DNA of 64,000 nucleotides from a bacterium (GCA_023150945.1 JAKLJX010000001.1:615693-679692); one strand, 5' to 3'; shown: positions 7,872-18,387, numbered from the stretch's first letter. A program made the numbers and translations. Notes: generated by a model not told the origin, from the sequence alone.

Positions 7872-10055
7872 TCATTCTTCCTGCACTTCTTCCATCGGCC
7901 GCAGGCGAAACAGCGCCAGCGAGCGCCCTTCCAGGAGGAAAGGTCTGACCCCACCTTTCATCACGCGGTGGGGCCGCAGGCCAGCAACCTCGCGCGTGTC
8001 CAGCAACAGTTCCCAGCGCATGTTGCTCTGGAACGCCGGCAGCACAAAGGGCAGCGGCTCATGGTGGGCATTGAGCAGGAGGAACAGCGTCTCATCGCTG
8101 ATGCGATTGCCGCGCTCGTCGGCTTCTTCGATTGCTTCACCGGCGAGCCGGAGGCCGAGGCCACGGAGGCCGGGACTGCGCCAGTCTTCTTCGGTCATTT
8201 CCTTACCGTCCGGCCGCAACCAGTAGAGATCCTTGAGAGGGGAGCCACGGATCTTGCGGCCCTGGAAGAAGTGCCGGCGCCGCAACACCGGATGCTCGCG
8301 CCGCAACTGGATCACCAGCCGGACAAACGCCAGCAACTGGTGTTGCCATTCCTCCCACTTCCAGTCCACCCAGGAAATCTCGTTGTCTTGACAGTAAGCA
8401 TTGTTGTTTCCCCGCTGAGTGCGGCCGAATTCATCACCGGCGAGCAGCAGGGGGATGCCCTGGGAAAAGAACAGGGTGGCCAGAAAGTTGCGCTGTTGCC
8501 GGGCACGCAGGGCCAGAATGGCCGGATCGGCGGTTGCGCCTTCCACGCCGTGGTTCCAGCTCAAGTTGTCATTGTGGCCGTCGCGGTTTTCCTCGCCGTT
8601 GGCGTAATTGTGCTTTTCGTTGTAGCTCACCAAATCGCGCAGCGTAAAGCCGTCGTGCGCGGTCACGAAGTTGATGCTGGCGTAGGGCCGGCGGCCGCTG
8701 TGTTCGTAGAGGTCGCTGCTGCCGGTCAAGCGATAGGCGAGATCACCGACCTGGCCTTCATCGCCGCGCCAGAAGCGCCGCACGGTGTCGCGATACTTGC
8801 CATTCCACTCCGTCCACAAGATGGGAAAGTTGCCGACCTGATAGCCGCCTTCGCCCAAGTCCCACGGCTCGGCAATGAGCTTGACTTGCGAGAGCACCGG
8901 GTCTTGGTGAATGATATCGAAGAATGCCCCCAACCGATCCACTTCGTGCAGCTCCCGCGCCAGCGCCGCGGCGAGATCGAACCGGAAACCATCGACGTGC
9001 ATTTCCAACACCCAGTATCGCAGGCTGTCCATGATAATCTGCAGCACGCGCGGATGCGTCATATCGAGGGTGTTGCCCGTGCCGGTGTAATCCATGTAGT
9101 AGCGGCGGTTGTCGCGCACCAGACGATAGTAGGCGGCATTGTCAATGCCACGAAAGCACAGCGTCGGGCCGAGATGACTGCCTTCGGCGGTGTGATTGTA
9201 CACGACATCGAGAATCACCTCGATGCCTTCGCGATGCAGGGTTTTGACCATGGTTTTGAAATCCATCAATTGCTGCCCCCAAACGCCGGAGCTGGAATAG
9301 CGCGCGTCCGGCGCAAAGAAGCCGATGGAATTGTAGCCCCAATAGTTGGTCAAGCCGCGATCGACCAGATGCTTGTCCGCCACGAATTGATGCACGGGCA
9401 TCAATTCCACCGCGGTGATTCCCAAACTTTTGAGGTAGTCAATAACCGCCGGGCAAGTCAGGCCGGCATACGTGCCGCGCTGGTGCGGCGGGACCTCCGG
9501 GTGCTGCGCGGTGAAGCCCCTGACGTGTAATTCGTAAATGACCGTCTTGTGCCACGGCGTGTGTGGCGGCGCATCGTCCCCCCAACTAAAAGCGGGATCG
9601 ACCACCACACATTTGGGAATTCCCGCGGCGCTGTCACGCTCGTCTTGCGAAAGATCGGCCGCGGGATGGCCGATCGTGTAGCCGAAGAGCGCGTCGCTCC
9701 ACTGGATCGTGCCGGCGATGGCTTTGGCGTAGGGATCCAGCAGCAGCTTGGCGGGATTGAAGCGATGGCCGGCCTCGGGCGCATAAGGCCCGTGCACGCG
9801 ATAGCCGTAGAGCTGCCCCGGCCGCACCTCCGGCAGATAGACGTGCCAAATCTGATCGGTTTGCTCCGGCATGCGCAGCCGCGCGATTTCGCGCTTGCCC
9901 TCCGGCCAGTCGAACAGGCAAAGCTCGACCGCCGTGGCATTCTCTGAAAAGATCGAGAAGTTCACGCCGGCACCATCCCACGTTGCGCCCAAGGGATAGG
10001 GCTTTCCCGGCCACACTTTCAACGTGTGATGACCGTATTCGGAATTGTCCCACAT
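7872..10055 (-). CDS. treX: Glycogen/malto-oligosyltrehalose debranching enzyme (TreX/GlgX)
   Basis: This GH13 debranching enzyme (about 727 residues) carries an N-terminal CBM48 ('[20 protein letters not shown]') and catalytic regions '[12 protein letters not shown]', 'LIAEPWDLG' and '[20 protein letters not shown]'. It hydrolyses alpha-1,6 branches of glycogen and so supplies linear dextrins to TreY. I prefer the ATG at 10055, because GGAAAGG lies six bases upstream; an ATG seven codons earlier has no such site. Context next to treY and treZ favours the name treX; sequence alone does not separate TreX from GlgX. Confidence 0.93.
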   Translation of the reverse strand: MWDNSEYGHHTLKVWPGKPYPLGATWDGAGVNFSIFSENATAVELCLFDWPEGKREIARLRMPEQTDQIWHVYLPEVRPGQLYGYRVHGPYAPEAGHRFNPAKLLLDPYAKAIAGTIQWSDALFGYTIGHPAADLSQDERDSAAGIPKCVVVDPAFSWGDDAPPHTPWHKTVIYELHVRGFTAQHPEVPPHQRGTYAGLTCPAVIDYLKSLGITAVELMPVHQFVADKHLVDRGLTNYWGYNSIGFFAPDARYSSSGVWGQQLMDFKTMVKTLHREGIEVILDVVYNHTAEGSHLGPTLCFRGIDNAAYYRLVRDNRRYYMDYTGTGNTLDMTHPRVLQIIMDSLRYWVLEMHVDGFRFDLAAALARELHEVDRLGAFFDIIHQDPVLSQVKLIAEPWDLGEGGYQVGNFPILWTEWNGKYRDTVRRFWRGDEGQVGDLAYRLTGSSDLYEHSGRRPYASINFVTAHDGFTLRDLVSYNEKHNYANGEENRDGHNDNLSWNHGVEGATADPAILALRARQQRNFLATLFFSQGIPLLLAGDEFGRTQRGNNNAYCQDNEISWVDWKWEEWQHQLLAFVRLVIQLRREHPVLRRRHFFQGRKIRGSPLKDLYWLRPDGKEMTEEDWRSPGLRGLGLRLAGEAIEEADERGNRISDETLFLLLNAHHEPLPFVLPAFQSNMRWELLLDTREVAGLRPHRVMKGGVRPFLLEGRSLALFRLRPMEEVQEE

Positions 10056-10128
10056 CTTCTGCCTTTCCAAAATCATTCGATTTGATTTGTGCGGGCGCAG
10101 GGCGTCCGCGGGAATTGCACGATCCTGA

Positions 10129-11949
10129 TTATTCTCGTGAACATATCACCAAGCCATGGCCGCGCAGAGTAATCTCCTGGTTTGCGTGGAGGCGCGGTGG
10201 CAGCAGCGAACCCGGACCATGCCATTGCTCCTCGCTGGAGTCAAAGATGACTTCCCACCTGCCCGCGCCGGGGGCAGCCAGCGTGACGTCGGCACGGTTG
10301 AGGTTGTAGAGCTGCAAGACGGCTCTCGCGCCGTGCCAGCGCCGCATCACCACAAGCTGGTCGGTCTCGCGGCCATCCACCTCCAGCGAGTCTTTGTCAA
10401 GTCGGGCGAGCACCGGGTTGGTCTGGCGCAATCTGATCAATGCTCGATAAAAGTTCAACAACACCCCGTGTCTGCCCTCCCGCCGCTGGTGCCACTGCAA
10501 TTTCGAACGCCGAAAAGTCGCGACGCTTTGCGGGTCCGGCGGCTCGCCCTGCCAATTGAAAGCCTTGAACTCCTCCAGGCGGCCGGCTCTCACTGCCGCA
10601 ATCAAATCCGCATCGCCGTGACTGACGAAATAGAGAAATGGCGCGGTTTCACCGTACTCCTCGCCCATGAAGAGCAGCGGAATGTAAGGCGAGAGCAAGA
10701 CAACGCCCGCCGCGAGTTTGAGCGCCTCGAACGGCACCAATTGCGACAAGCGCTCGCCCCCCATGCGATTGCCGACTTGGTCGTGATTCTGCGCAAAGAC
10801 GACGAATTGTTGCGCCGGCCGGTCTTGGGAAGAGTTGCCCTGCCGGCGTTGATGGTAGCGGGAATACTGGCCCGCATAGACAAAACCCTGGCGCAGCGCT
10901 TTGACCAGATGCCCGACTTTGCCAAAGTCGGCATAGTAGCCCCGTCGCTCGCCGGTCAGCAGCGTGCGCAGCGCATGATGGAAATCATCGCACCATTGCG
11001 CCGCCATGCCGTAACCGCCCAGCTCCGCCGGCTTGATGATCTTGACATCGTTTAGATTGCTTTCCGCGATCAAATGAAATTCCCTGCCGGTTCTGCCGGC
11101 AAACCAGGCGACCTTTTCGGCCAGCTCGCGCAGGAAGGGCCTGGCACCCATGTCGTGAATGGCATGAATGGCGTCCAGGCGCAAGGCATCAATGTGATAA
11201 TTCCCCAGCCAGTGCAGGGCATTTTGGATGAAAAAATGGCGCACGGCCTCGCTGTGTGGGCCGTCGAAGTTCACGGCGTTGCCCCACGGGGTTTGGTAGC
11301 GATCGGTGAAATAGGGGCCGTAGTCCCACAGATAGTTTCCCTCCGGTCCCAAATGGTTGTAGACGACGTCAAGAATGACGGCGATTTCCTTTTGGTGACA
11401 GGCATTGACGAAGCTCTTGAGCGCTTGCGGCCCGCCATAGGACTGCTGCACGGCAAAAGGATGCACGCCGTCGTAGCCCCAATTGCGTTCGCCGGGGAAC
11501 TGCGCCACCGGCATCAACTCGATGGCATTGATGCCAATCTCCTTCAGGTCGTCCAGCCGGGGAATGATCGCCGCAAAAGTTCCCTCCGGCGTGCAGGTGC
11601 CCACGTGCAGTTCGTAGATGATCCACTGCGCCCACTCCCGTCCGCGCCAATTCTGATCTCCCCATGCGAAGGCCTGATGGTCGATGACTTGCGAGGGGCC
11701 GTGCACGCCTTGCGGTTGAGAGTGCGAGGCCGGATCCGGCCGCTCGCGGGTTTGATCGAGGCGATAGAAATAGGAAGTATCCGGCGCGATATCGTGGGCG
11801 ACGGTTCGCCAGTAGCCGAATTTGTTTCTGCGGAGCGGCAGCGTACGCTCAGCCGGCGCGACCAAATGCAGCGTCACCTCTTGTGCAAAGGGCGCCCACA
11901 CCGTGAATCTGGCGCGCCGGTTCCCGAGATAGGTGGTTCCGATGTTCAT
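10129..11949 (-). CDS. treZ: Malto-oligosyltrehalose trehalohydrolase TreZ
   Basis: TreZ (606 residues, GH13) cleaves trehalose from the end of malto-oligosyltrehalose made by TreY. It has the N-terminal E-set domain ('[17 protein letters not shown]'), then the barrel motifs '[14 protein letters not shown]', '[14 protein letters not shown]', 'LIAESNLND' and '[16 protein letters not shown]'. The start at 11949 is chosen because GAGGAG sits nine bases upstream, within the last codons and stop of the treS gene; a start at 11982 would overlap that gene. The 13-base gap to treS and shared strand support co-transcription. Confidence 0.95.
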   Translation of the reverse strand: MNIGTTYLGNRRARFTVWAPFAQEVTLHLVAPAERTLPLRRNKFGYWRTVAHDIAPDTSYFYRLDQTRERPDPASHSQPQGVHGPSQVIDHQAFAWGDQNWRGREWAQWIIYELHVGTCTPEGTFAAIIPRLDDLKEIGINAIELMPVAQFPGERNWGYDGVHPFAVQQSYGGPQALKSFVNACHQKEIAVILDVVYNHLGPEGNYLWDYGPYFTDRYQTPWGNAVNFDGPHSEAVRHFFIQNALHWLGNYHIDALRLDAIHAIHDMGARPFLRELAEKVAWFAGRTGREFHLIAESNLNDVKIIKPAELGGYGMAAQWCDDFHHALRTLLTGERRGYYADFGKVGHLVKALRQGFVYAGQYSRYHQRRQGNSSQDRPAQQFVVFAQNHDQVGNRMGGERLSQLVPFEALKLAAGVVLLSPYIPLLFMGEEYGETAPFLYFVSHGDADLIAAVRAGRLEEFKAFNWQGEPPDPQSVATFRRSKLQWHQRREGRHGVLLNFYRALIRLRQTNPVLARLDKDSLEVDGRETDQLVVMRRWHGARAVLQLYNLNRADVTLAAPGAGRWEVIFDSSEEQWHGPGSLLPPRLHANQEITLRGHGLVICSRE

Positions 11950-11962
11950 GCGGAGGTTCTCC

Positions 11963-14900
11963 TCAGTCTGTCCTGGTTTCACTCGCCAGCAAGTGCAGAA
12001 TGCCGTGCAGCGGAATGATCACCCAATCCGGCCGCCGGGCAAGCTCGTCGCTCATTTCCTGCAGGGCTTTTCCCAAAAGATAGGCATGCAGCAGCAGCTC
12101 CAACTCCTCGGGACGGGCCGGCAGAAACGCCGCGCCGCCGGCGGTTTCGAGATAGGATTGCAGGAAGGTGCCGGACACATATTGATACCAGAGGTCCGCC
12201 CAGGGCTTGAGGCTTTGCACATCCCGCGGGGAGATGGTCTTGTCGCGAAACAAGGTGACGTAGGCGGGATAGTGAAATGAGCGAATCATGCCCGCCACGT
12301 CGCGCAGCGGCGATCGCTTCAACCGGCGTTCGCTCAGCGCCTGCCCCGGGTCGCCCGCAAAATCGGTAATGATGAAATCATTGCCGGTGAAGAGCAATCT
12401 GCCGAGTTGGTAGTTGCCGTGTATGCGGATTTTCATCGCGGAAATTCTTCGGCTGAAAATCCGGCTGAAACGGTTAACGATCTCCTTCTCCGATTTTAAA
12501 ACCTTCTCCGCCTCACTGCGCACGCCCTCGTTCAACTCGCGCAGGTTGCGGCGCAGACGCTCCAGGGCGCGGCGGGCCGCGGTGCGCATGGCATGGTACA
12601 GCGCGCGCTGGTACAATTGGGTGAACGGCTCCGGCGCAAAAGCCGGATGCGCACTGCCGGCAAGCGCCAAATGCAGCTCGGCGGTGCGCTTGCCGATCAG
12701 ACGTGCCGTTTCCAGATAGACGCCACCGATCAGTTCCTGCACGAGCGGTGGCGGCTCTTGTTGGGCGATTTGCAGCAGTGCAGCCGGCACCGACGGTGCC
12801 TCCGGTACTTCCACCTGTTTGGCAAGCACGCGTTCCAGGTAGCGGCCGGTCGAGCCCAGGGTGTAGGACCAGGCCTCGCCGGCATGAGGTACGAATTTCT
12901 GCAACACGCCGATCAAGATCGGCTCGGCGCCGTTTCGGCGATATTCCAGCGCACCCAAGAAAGCCGGCGTGTGAGTGAACGCCGCCTGTTCCGAAAGGAA
13001 CCGGCCGATTTCGAGATCCGGATGCGGCCCTTCCTGCAGGCGGCGATAGAGCTTCAAAAAGTACTCGCTGCCGTAGATGATCGAACTGCAGTTTTGCTCC
13101 ACCTTGACGAGCTGAGATTTTTCCACCCCGGCCTCTTTTTCTTTGCGATTCTTGAGCAGCAGGCCGGCATGAGCCGACAACTCCCCGTGCTGTCCCCGCG
13201 CGCGCAGGCGCTTCGCAACCGCGGTCAGCAGGTGCCGGCGAAACGACTCATCGTAGGTGGCATCGCACAGAGCACCCGGCAGATCGGTTTGCAGATGGGC
13301 GATGATTGCCTGAGGTGATTCCTGGATCTTTTCCAGCGCGAGCCCGCGAAGAAACGACAAGGGCAGCAGATACAATTCACTGGCGCCTTCTTCGTAGTGG
13401 AGTTCGAGAATCGCCACGTGCATCGCGCCGCTGCTTTCCAGCGGGATGCTGTCCAGCAGGCATACTTGCTGCAGACTGCGCGCTTGACTGCTGAACCAGT
13501 GGCAGCCGGCGAAATACGCAGGCAGAATCTCCTGCACCAGCCGTTCTTTGGCCTTGCCCTGCAGCGCGGCGTGCCAGTCGCCGTTCGCCGCCAGCACCGG
13601 AATATCGCGCCGCGGTTGGAGACCCGCAGGCGTGACGGCCTTCTTCAGGGCAAACCAGTAGTAGTCGTAGAATCCCAGCGTCAAGACATACGGCGTTGAC
13701 TTGATCGCCGGAAACTTGTTGCCGCTCATCACCTCGATGGGCACATAGCCGTCATAGGAGGCCAGCTCCAGCTCAACGGCCTGGGAGAAGCGGGAAAGAT
13801 TCACCACCACGAGAATGATTTCTTCCTCATAGCTGCGAATGAATGCCAGGACGCGAGGATTGTCGCTGGGGAGAAATTCGATGCTGCCGCGGCCGAAAGC
13901 CTTGAACCGCCGACGCAGTGCCAGCACCCGCCGCATCCACCACAGCAACGAGGATTGATTGCGTTCCTGGTTCTCGACGTTGACCGCTTCGAAGAGATAT
14001 TCGGGATCGATGATCACGGGCAAATAGAGTTTCTGCGGGTTGGCGCGCGAGAAGCCGCTGTTGCGGTCGGCGTTCCACTGCATGGGCGTGCGCACGCCGT
14101 TGCGGTCGCCGAGATAATGATTATCACCCATACCGATTTCATCGCCATAGTAGAGCACGGGCGTGCCCGGCAGCGAGAAGAGCAGGATGTTCATCAGCTC
14201 GATCTTGCGGCGATTGTTGCCGAGCAGGGGCGCCAGACGGCGGCGAATGCCCAGGTTGATGCGCGCCTGCGGGTCCTTGGCATAGACCTGATACATGTAA
14301 TCGCGTTCTTCATCGCTCACCATTTCCAGCGTCAGCTCATCGTGATTGCGCAGGAAGAGCGCCCACTGGCAGTTTGCGGGAATGGCGGGCGTTTGCTCGA
14401 AAATATCGACGATGGGGAAGCGGTCTTCCATGCGCGCGCCCATGAACAAGCGCGGCATCAGCGGAAAATGAAACGCCATGTGGCAGCGGTTGCCGCGGCC
14501 GAAGTAGGCGACCGCGTCTTCCGGCCATTGATTGGCTTCCGCCAGCAGCATGCGATCTTTGAATCTCTGATCGACGTGGGCGCGCAGGGTTTGGAGGAAG
14601 TCATAGGTCTCCGGCAGATTCTCGCAGTTGGTGCCTTCGCGTTCGAACAGATAGGGCACGGCATCCAGGCGCATGCCGTCCACTCCCATGTCGAACCAGT
14701 AATCCACCACCCGCAACATGGCCCGCACCACGTGCGGATTTTCGAAATTCAAGTCCGGTTGGTGGGAATAGAAGCGATGCCAAAAATAGGCTTTGGCGAC
14801 CGGATCCCAGGTCCAGTTCGAGGTTTCAAAATCGCGAAAGATGATGCGGGCGTCGCGATACTTGTCGGGCGTGTCGCTCCACACGTAGAAATTGCGCCAG

Positions 14901-15304
14901 ATCGAGCCGGGTTTGGCGGCGCGCGATTTCTGAAACCAGCGGTGCTGGTCGGAGGTGTGATTGAGCACCAGCTCGGTGATGACGCGCAGGCCGCGGCGAT
15001 GCGCCTCGCGCAGCACCAGCTTGAAATCGCTCAGCGTGCCGTATTGCGGATGCACGGCGTAGTAGTCGGCGATGTCATAGCCGTCATCACGCAGCGGCGA
15101 GGGATAGAAGGGCAGCAGCCAGAGCGCGGTCACGCCCAGGCGCTGCAGGTAGTCGAGCTTCTGCAAAAGTCCCTTCAGATCACCCACGCCGTCATCATCA
15201 CTGTCGCAAAAGCTCTTGATGTGCAGTTCATAGATGACGGCATCCTTGAACCACAGGGGCTCGTCCGGCAATTGCAAGTCGTTTCTGGCCATCGGTTCCT
15301 TCAT
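11963..15304 (-). CDS. treS: Trehalose synthase TreS fused to a maltokinase-like domain
   Basis: The N-terminal ~560 residues are a GH13 TreS that interconverts maltose and trehalose, with intact catalytic regions 'GVDGMRLDAVPYL', 'LLAEANQW' and 'FLRNHDELTLEM'. Residues ~600-1113 match the maltokinase (Mak/Pep2) half of known TreS-Mak fusions, ending near 'RSPLRDVAGMIRSFHYPAY'. At the expected catalytic loop the usual HGD-x-HLGQ reads HGNYQLGR (residues 962-969). The metal-binding DF motif (Asp981) remains, but the following Glu is Ala. TreS activity is well supported; maltose phosphorylation is doubtful. An internal ATG at 15292 behind AAGGA is an alternative start. Only 20 bases separate it from otsA. 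Confidence 0.93.
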   Translation of the reverse strand: MKEPMARNDLQLPDEPLWFKDAVIYELHIKSFCDSDDDGVGDLKGLLQKLDYLQRLGVTALWLLPFYPSPLRDDGYDIADYYAVHPQYGTLSDFKLVLREAHRRGLRVITELVLNHTSDQHRWFQKSRAAKPGSIWRNFYVWSDTPDKYRDARIIFRDFETSNWTWDPVAKAYFWHRFYSHQPDLNFENPHVVRAMLRVVDYWFDMGVDGMRLDAVPYLFEREGTNCENLPETYDFLQTLRAHVDQRFKDRMLLAEANQWPEDAVAYFGRGNRCHMAFHFPLMPRLFMGARMEDRFPIVDIFEQTPAIPANCQWALFLRNHDELTLEMVSDEERDYMYQVYAKDPQARINLGIRRRLAPLLGNNRRKIELMNILLFSLPGTPVLYYGDEIGMGDNHYLGDRNGVRTPMQWNADRNSGFSRANPQKLYLPVIIDPEYLFEAVNVENQERNQSSLLWWMRRVLALRRRFKAFGRGSIEFLPSDNPRVLAFIRSYEEEIILVVVNLSRFSQAVELELASYDGYVPIEVMSGNKFPAIKSTPYVLTLGFYDYYWFALKKAVTPAGLQPRRDIPVLAANGDWHAALQGKAKERLVQEILPAYFAGCHWFSSQARSLQQVCLLDSIPLESSGAMHVAILELHYEEGASELYLLPLSFLRGLALEKIQESPQAIIAHLQTDLPGALCDATYDESFRRHLLTAVAKRLRARGQHGELSAHAGLLLKNRKEKEAGVEKSQLVKVEQNCSSIIYGSEYFLKLYRRLQEGPHPDLEIGRFLSEQAAFTHTPAFLGALEYRRNGAEPILIGVLQKFVPHAGEAWSYTLGSTGRYLERVLAKQVEVPEAPSVPAALLQIAQQEPPPLVQELIGGVYLETARLIGKRTAELHLALAGSAHPAFAPEPFTQLYQRALYHAMRTAARRALERLRRNLRELNEGVRSEAEKVLKSEKEIVNRFSRIFSRRISAMKIRIHGNYQLGRLLFTGNDFIITDFAGDPGQALSERRLKRSPLRDVAGMIRSFHYPAYVTLFRDKTISPRDVQSLKPWADLWYQYVSGTFLQSYLETAGGAAFLPARPEELELLLHAYLLGKALQEMSDELARRPDWVIIPLHGILHLLASETRTD

Positions 15305-15324
15305 GGTTGCAGAGGAGCAGTTTC

Positions 15325-16806
15325 TCAGTCCACCTCGGGAAACTCGAACTTCAGGAGATTGGAGATCACTTTGCCGGCCCAGCGGTAGATATTGTTGTCG
15401 GCGACGGCGGCGCGCAGTTTCTGCATGCGCTTGCGGCGCTCTTCTTCCGGCATGGTGAGCGCGTGATGGATGGCCGCCGCGATTTCTGCGGTGGCAAAGG
15501 GATTCACCTGCAGCGCGTCCACCAACTCGCGCGCGGCGCCGGTGAACTGGCTCAGAATCAAGGCGCCGCCCTCATCGAAACGGCTGCCGAGGAATTCCTT
15601 GGCCACCAGGTTCATGCCGTCGTGCAGCGAGCTGACCACGCAAAAATCCGCCAGGCGGTGCAGCGCCATCATCTGCACCGGCGAGCAGTGCTGTTTGTGG
15701 AAGAGGATGGGCCGCCAGGGTCCGCTGCGCCATTTCCAGTTGATCTCCTCGACCAGGCGGTCGATCTCGTCATCGAGCAGCTTGTATTGATGAATATGGA
15801 CGCGACTGGGTACGCCGATTTGCACGAACACCAGGCGCTCACGATACTCGGGATGCTTCTCCAGCAGCCAGTCCAGCGCACGCAAACGCTCGGGAATGCC
15901 CTTGGTGTAATCGATGCGATCGATGCCGATGCCGACTTTCTCGTGGCGCAGGCCCAATTGGTGGCGCCAGTGCTCCATCTCACGGGTGACCGCGGCGCTT
16001 TTCGCCTTTCCTTCCTGCCGGTCGAAATCGATGCCGATGGGAAACGGCCGCACGGCCGTGGTTTTGCCGCCGCGGGTAATCTCGAAGCGCTCCCGGTCGA
16101 CTTTGGTCTCCAGGCTGCGATCCACCGTATCGAGAAAATTCAGACAATGATAGCGCAGATGAAAACCGAGCAGATCATTGCCCAGCATGCCGTCGAGCAA
16201 TTCTTCCTTCCAGGGGAAGGCGCGGAAAGTCTCCGGGTTGGGCCACGGAATGTGCCAGAATTGCGCCACGATCAGGCTGGGATTGCGCTCCTTCAACATG
16301 CGCGGCAGCAGGGTAAAGTGATAGTCTTGAATAAAAACGAACGTCGGCCGATTGTCGACTTCCTGCAGCACGGCCTCGGCGAACAAGCGGTTCACTTCGC
16401 GATAGGTCTGCCAGTCCGCCGGATGAAAAACCGGCCGTGAAAAAACGATGTGGCACAGTGGCCAGAGGCCCTCGTTGGCAAGACCGTAATAGTAGCCGCG
16501 TTCCTGCTCTTTGGTGAGCCAGACGCGGCGCAGCGTGTATTGCGGCTCGTCGGGCGGCACTGCTACATGATCACTACCGTCGACGGTTTGGCGATCGGCA
16601 TCACCGCTGCCGTGCCCGACCCACACGCCACCGCAGGCGCGCATCAGCGGATCGAGCGCCGCCGCCATGCCGCTCGCGGGTTGGACGCACTCGATCTGGT
16701 CTCCGGCATAGCGGTGAATGTAAGGCTCGCGATTGGCAACAATGATGAATTGATAGCCACGCAACCGGTTTTGAATCAGTTCATACAAGGCTTCTTTCGT
16801 CCACAT
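15325..16806 (-). CDS. otsA: Trehalose-6-phosphate synthase OtsA (GT20)
   Basis: OtsA (493 residues, GT20, GT-B fold) transfers glucose from a nucleotide sugar to glucose-6-phosphate. Diagnostic stretches are 'FIIVANREPY' at the N-terminus, 'FIQDYHFTLLPRML', 'DLLGFHLRYHCLNFLDTV', 'GIDRIDYTKGIPERL' and the nucleotide-sugar loop 'SSLHDGMNLVAKEFL'. The N-terminal glucose-phosphate loop reads 'PASGMAAALDPLM', not the E. coli-type GGLA, so nucleotide-donor preference is uncertain; a glucosylglycerol-phosphate synthase is a less likely alternative. ATG 16806 has GGAG eight bases upstream. It is the first gene of the operon; no convincing promoter was found just upstream. Confidence 0.9.
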   Translation of the reverse strand: MWTKEALYELIQNRLRGYQFIIVANREPYIHRYAGDQIECVQPASGMAAALDPLMRACGGVWVGHGSGDADRQTVDGSDHVAVPPDEPQYTLRRVWLTKEQERGYYYGLANEGLWPLCHIVFSRPVFHPADWQTYREVNRLFAEAVLQEVDNRPTFVFIQDYHFTLLPRMLKERNPSLIVAQFWHIPWPNPETFRAFPWKEELLDGMLGNDLLGFHLRYHCLNFLDTVDRSLETKVDRERFEITRGGKTTAVRPFPIGIDFDRQEGKAKSAAVTREMEHWRHQLGLRHEKVGIGIDRIDYTKGIPERLRALDWLLEKHPEYRERLVFVQIGVPSRVHIHQYKLLDDEIDRLVEEINWKWRSGPWRPILFHKQHCSPVQMMALHRLADFCVVSSLHDGMNLVAKEFLGSRFDEGGALILSQFTGAARELVDALQVNPFATAEIAAAIHHALTMPEEERRKRMQKLRAAVADNNIYRWAGKVISNLLKFEFPEVD

Positions 16807-17440
16807 ATGCGCTACTCCGTTTTCGTAAAGACGATCCCTTTCGGGCACAACTCCTGCTCCAGAGCCAGGGTCGGGTACGGCGCGATCGCGAAGAGGGAAC
16901 GATCGGGCGAACGCCAGGCATAACCGGCAGTGTGGTTTTGCACGGCACGGGAAGACACGCAGGTGTTTGGCGCAAACTCGAACAGCCAGTACTGGAACAT
17001 CCTCGGCGTCGCGCGTTCAAGGCCAACTCGAGGCAGGCTAACGAGGGGGAGCTGCTGCCGGCGGCTCAGTGCAGCTTGTTGGTGTATCGTTGGCGTCGTT
17101 CTGGTAGCTGCCACGGCCTGGAGGCCGTCGGCGAAGTCCATGACGTCGCGGCTGCGGGTGCGTCCCGCAAGGGAGCAGAGCGCGTGTCCGTTCGAATTCG
17201 CGAACTCTCGAGAAAATGTGCCTGCAGCGGCGTGGCAGTTGCATCAAAATCCTCAGAATTTCCACGACGCCCGAAGTCTTGGAAATCTCGGCTCAGCCGA
17301 GGTTGGAGCCTTTTCGGACAGACCCCGGCTGCGCAATCATGATAGCAGCGGGCCAGGCACGATCTCACCTCATCCCGCAAGCGCAAAGGGCCTCGCCGCA
17401 CCGGAGCGGGCAGCGGAGCAAATTTTGCGCGGCCGGGTTC
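16807..17440. other. Intergenic region upstream of otsA, no convincing gene
   Basis: Open frames on both strands here are rich in Arg, Cys and Ser and match nothing I know. The only clear structure is a 15-base palindrome with CTCGGCT arms at 17287-17301. The promoter and any osmotic control site of the trehalose operon should lie in this stretch, but I could not pick a believable -35/-10 pair. Confidence 0.5.
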
Positions 17441-18226
17441 TCACTGCGATCGGGGTGCCCGTCGCAGCACCAATAGCACGTTTTCGTCGAACCAGCGGAT
17501 GTTGGTCAAGTCGCGACAGTGCCGCCGCAAGCGGCGCTCGAATTCCCGCACTGCCAGGGCAAACTCGTTCTTCTCATACAAGCAGAAGGTGGAATAGTGG
17601 CGCTGGCGGGCGCGCCGGCGCAGTTCCGGCAGATCGCACACGCGTTCGAATTTGAAAAATTCCACTGATTGCAACTGCAGGTGAGGTTGCTGATTGATGA
17701 GGCGCCGCAATTCGCCCAGCTCATACAAGCGTGTCTCTTTTTGACTGAAGCCGGGGAAGTGTTTGCCCCAAATGTTGCGGCGGTTTTGGCTGCGCAGCCG
17801 CGTGTAAATGAAGAGAGAGCCCTGGTCTCGCAGCACCCGCTGGGCCTCACTCAGGAACAGGCCGAGTTTGAAATGATGAATGGCATTGAACGTGAACAGG
17901 CAATGCAACGAGGCGGCCGGCAGCGGCAGGTCATGCGCATAGGCATGAATGGCGGCAAAGTCGTGCAGGCCGTACTGCTGAAGATAAAGGCGCAACTCCC
18001 GCAACATCGTCGGGCTGCCATCGAGGCAATAGAGCTGCAGCCGCGCGCCGAGGTGCTCGAACAGCTTCAAATCATACCGGCCGGCGCCGCAGCCAACATC
18101 GGCGGCCACGATTTCGGGCATCGTCTGCAGCCTTTCGGCGATGTAAGCGATGGGCGCCAGATCGGTCACGCGCAGATCGCGATAACGCGGCGCGATCCTC
18201 AAAAAATGATGTTGAATGTTTTGCAT
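17441..18226 (-). CDS. Class I SAM-dependent methyltransferase
   Basis: This 261-residue protein has the SAM-binding motif I 'VAADVGCGAGRYDLKL' (about residues 38-53), a following acidic residue region 'LYCLDGSPTML', and post-motif regions 'CLFTFNAIHHF' and 'LRDQGSLFIYTRL' typical of Methyltransf_11/25 proteins. The substrate cannot be told. The ATG at 18226 has a perfect GGAGG six bases upstream, which rules out the longer frame up to 18337. It has no close neighbours on its strand; the trehalose operon starts 630 bases downstream. Confidence 0.85.
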   Translation of the reverse strand: MQNIQHHFLRIAPRYRDLRVTDLAPIAYIAERLQTMPEIVAADVGCGAGRYDLKLFEHLGARLQLYCLDGSPTMLRELRLYLQQYGLHDFAAIHAYAHDLPLPAASLHCLFTFNAIHHFKLGLFLSEAQRVLRDQGSLFIYTRLRSQNRRNIWGKHFPGFSQKETRLYELGELRRLINQQPHLQLQSVEFFKFERVCDLPELRRRARQRHYSTFCLYEKNEFALAVREFERRLRRHCRDLTNIRWFDENVLLVLRRAPRSQ

Positions 18227-18253
18227 GTGCGTCCTCCGGTGGGATGAGGATGA

Positions 18254-18291
18254 TGATCGCCGTCTTTCCGCGGCCGGAGGAAAGGCGATCA
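18254..18291. repeat. Hairpin-forming inverted repeat upstream of the methyltransferase
   Basis: TGATCGCC at 18254-18261 is matched by GGCGATCA at 18284-18291, with an inner CTTTCC/GGAAAG pairing. It could end transcription of the small membrane-protein gene or act in the methyltransferase leader. The T-run on either side is short, so termination is unproven. Confidence 0.45.
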
Positions 18292-18387
18292 CGCTTTTCA
18301 GGTTTCGAGGTTGAATGGTATGGCCAGGCCCGCCCACCCGTGGGTACGGCCTGAAGATGCAGCCGCCTCAGTGGGCACGCTCAGAAG

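Noticed and set aside
16930-17655. A 241-residue plus-strand frame upstream of otsA
   Set aside because: It overlaps the methyltransferase gene on the opposite strand, has no ribosome-binding site and an Arg/Ser/Cys-rich composition.
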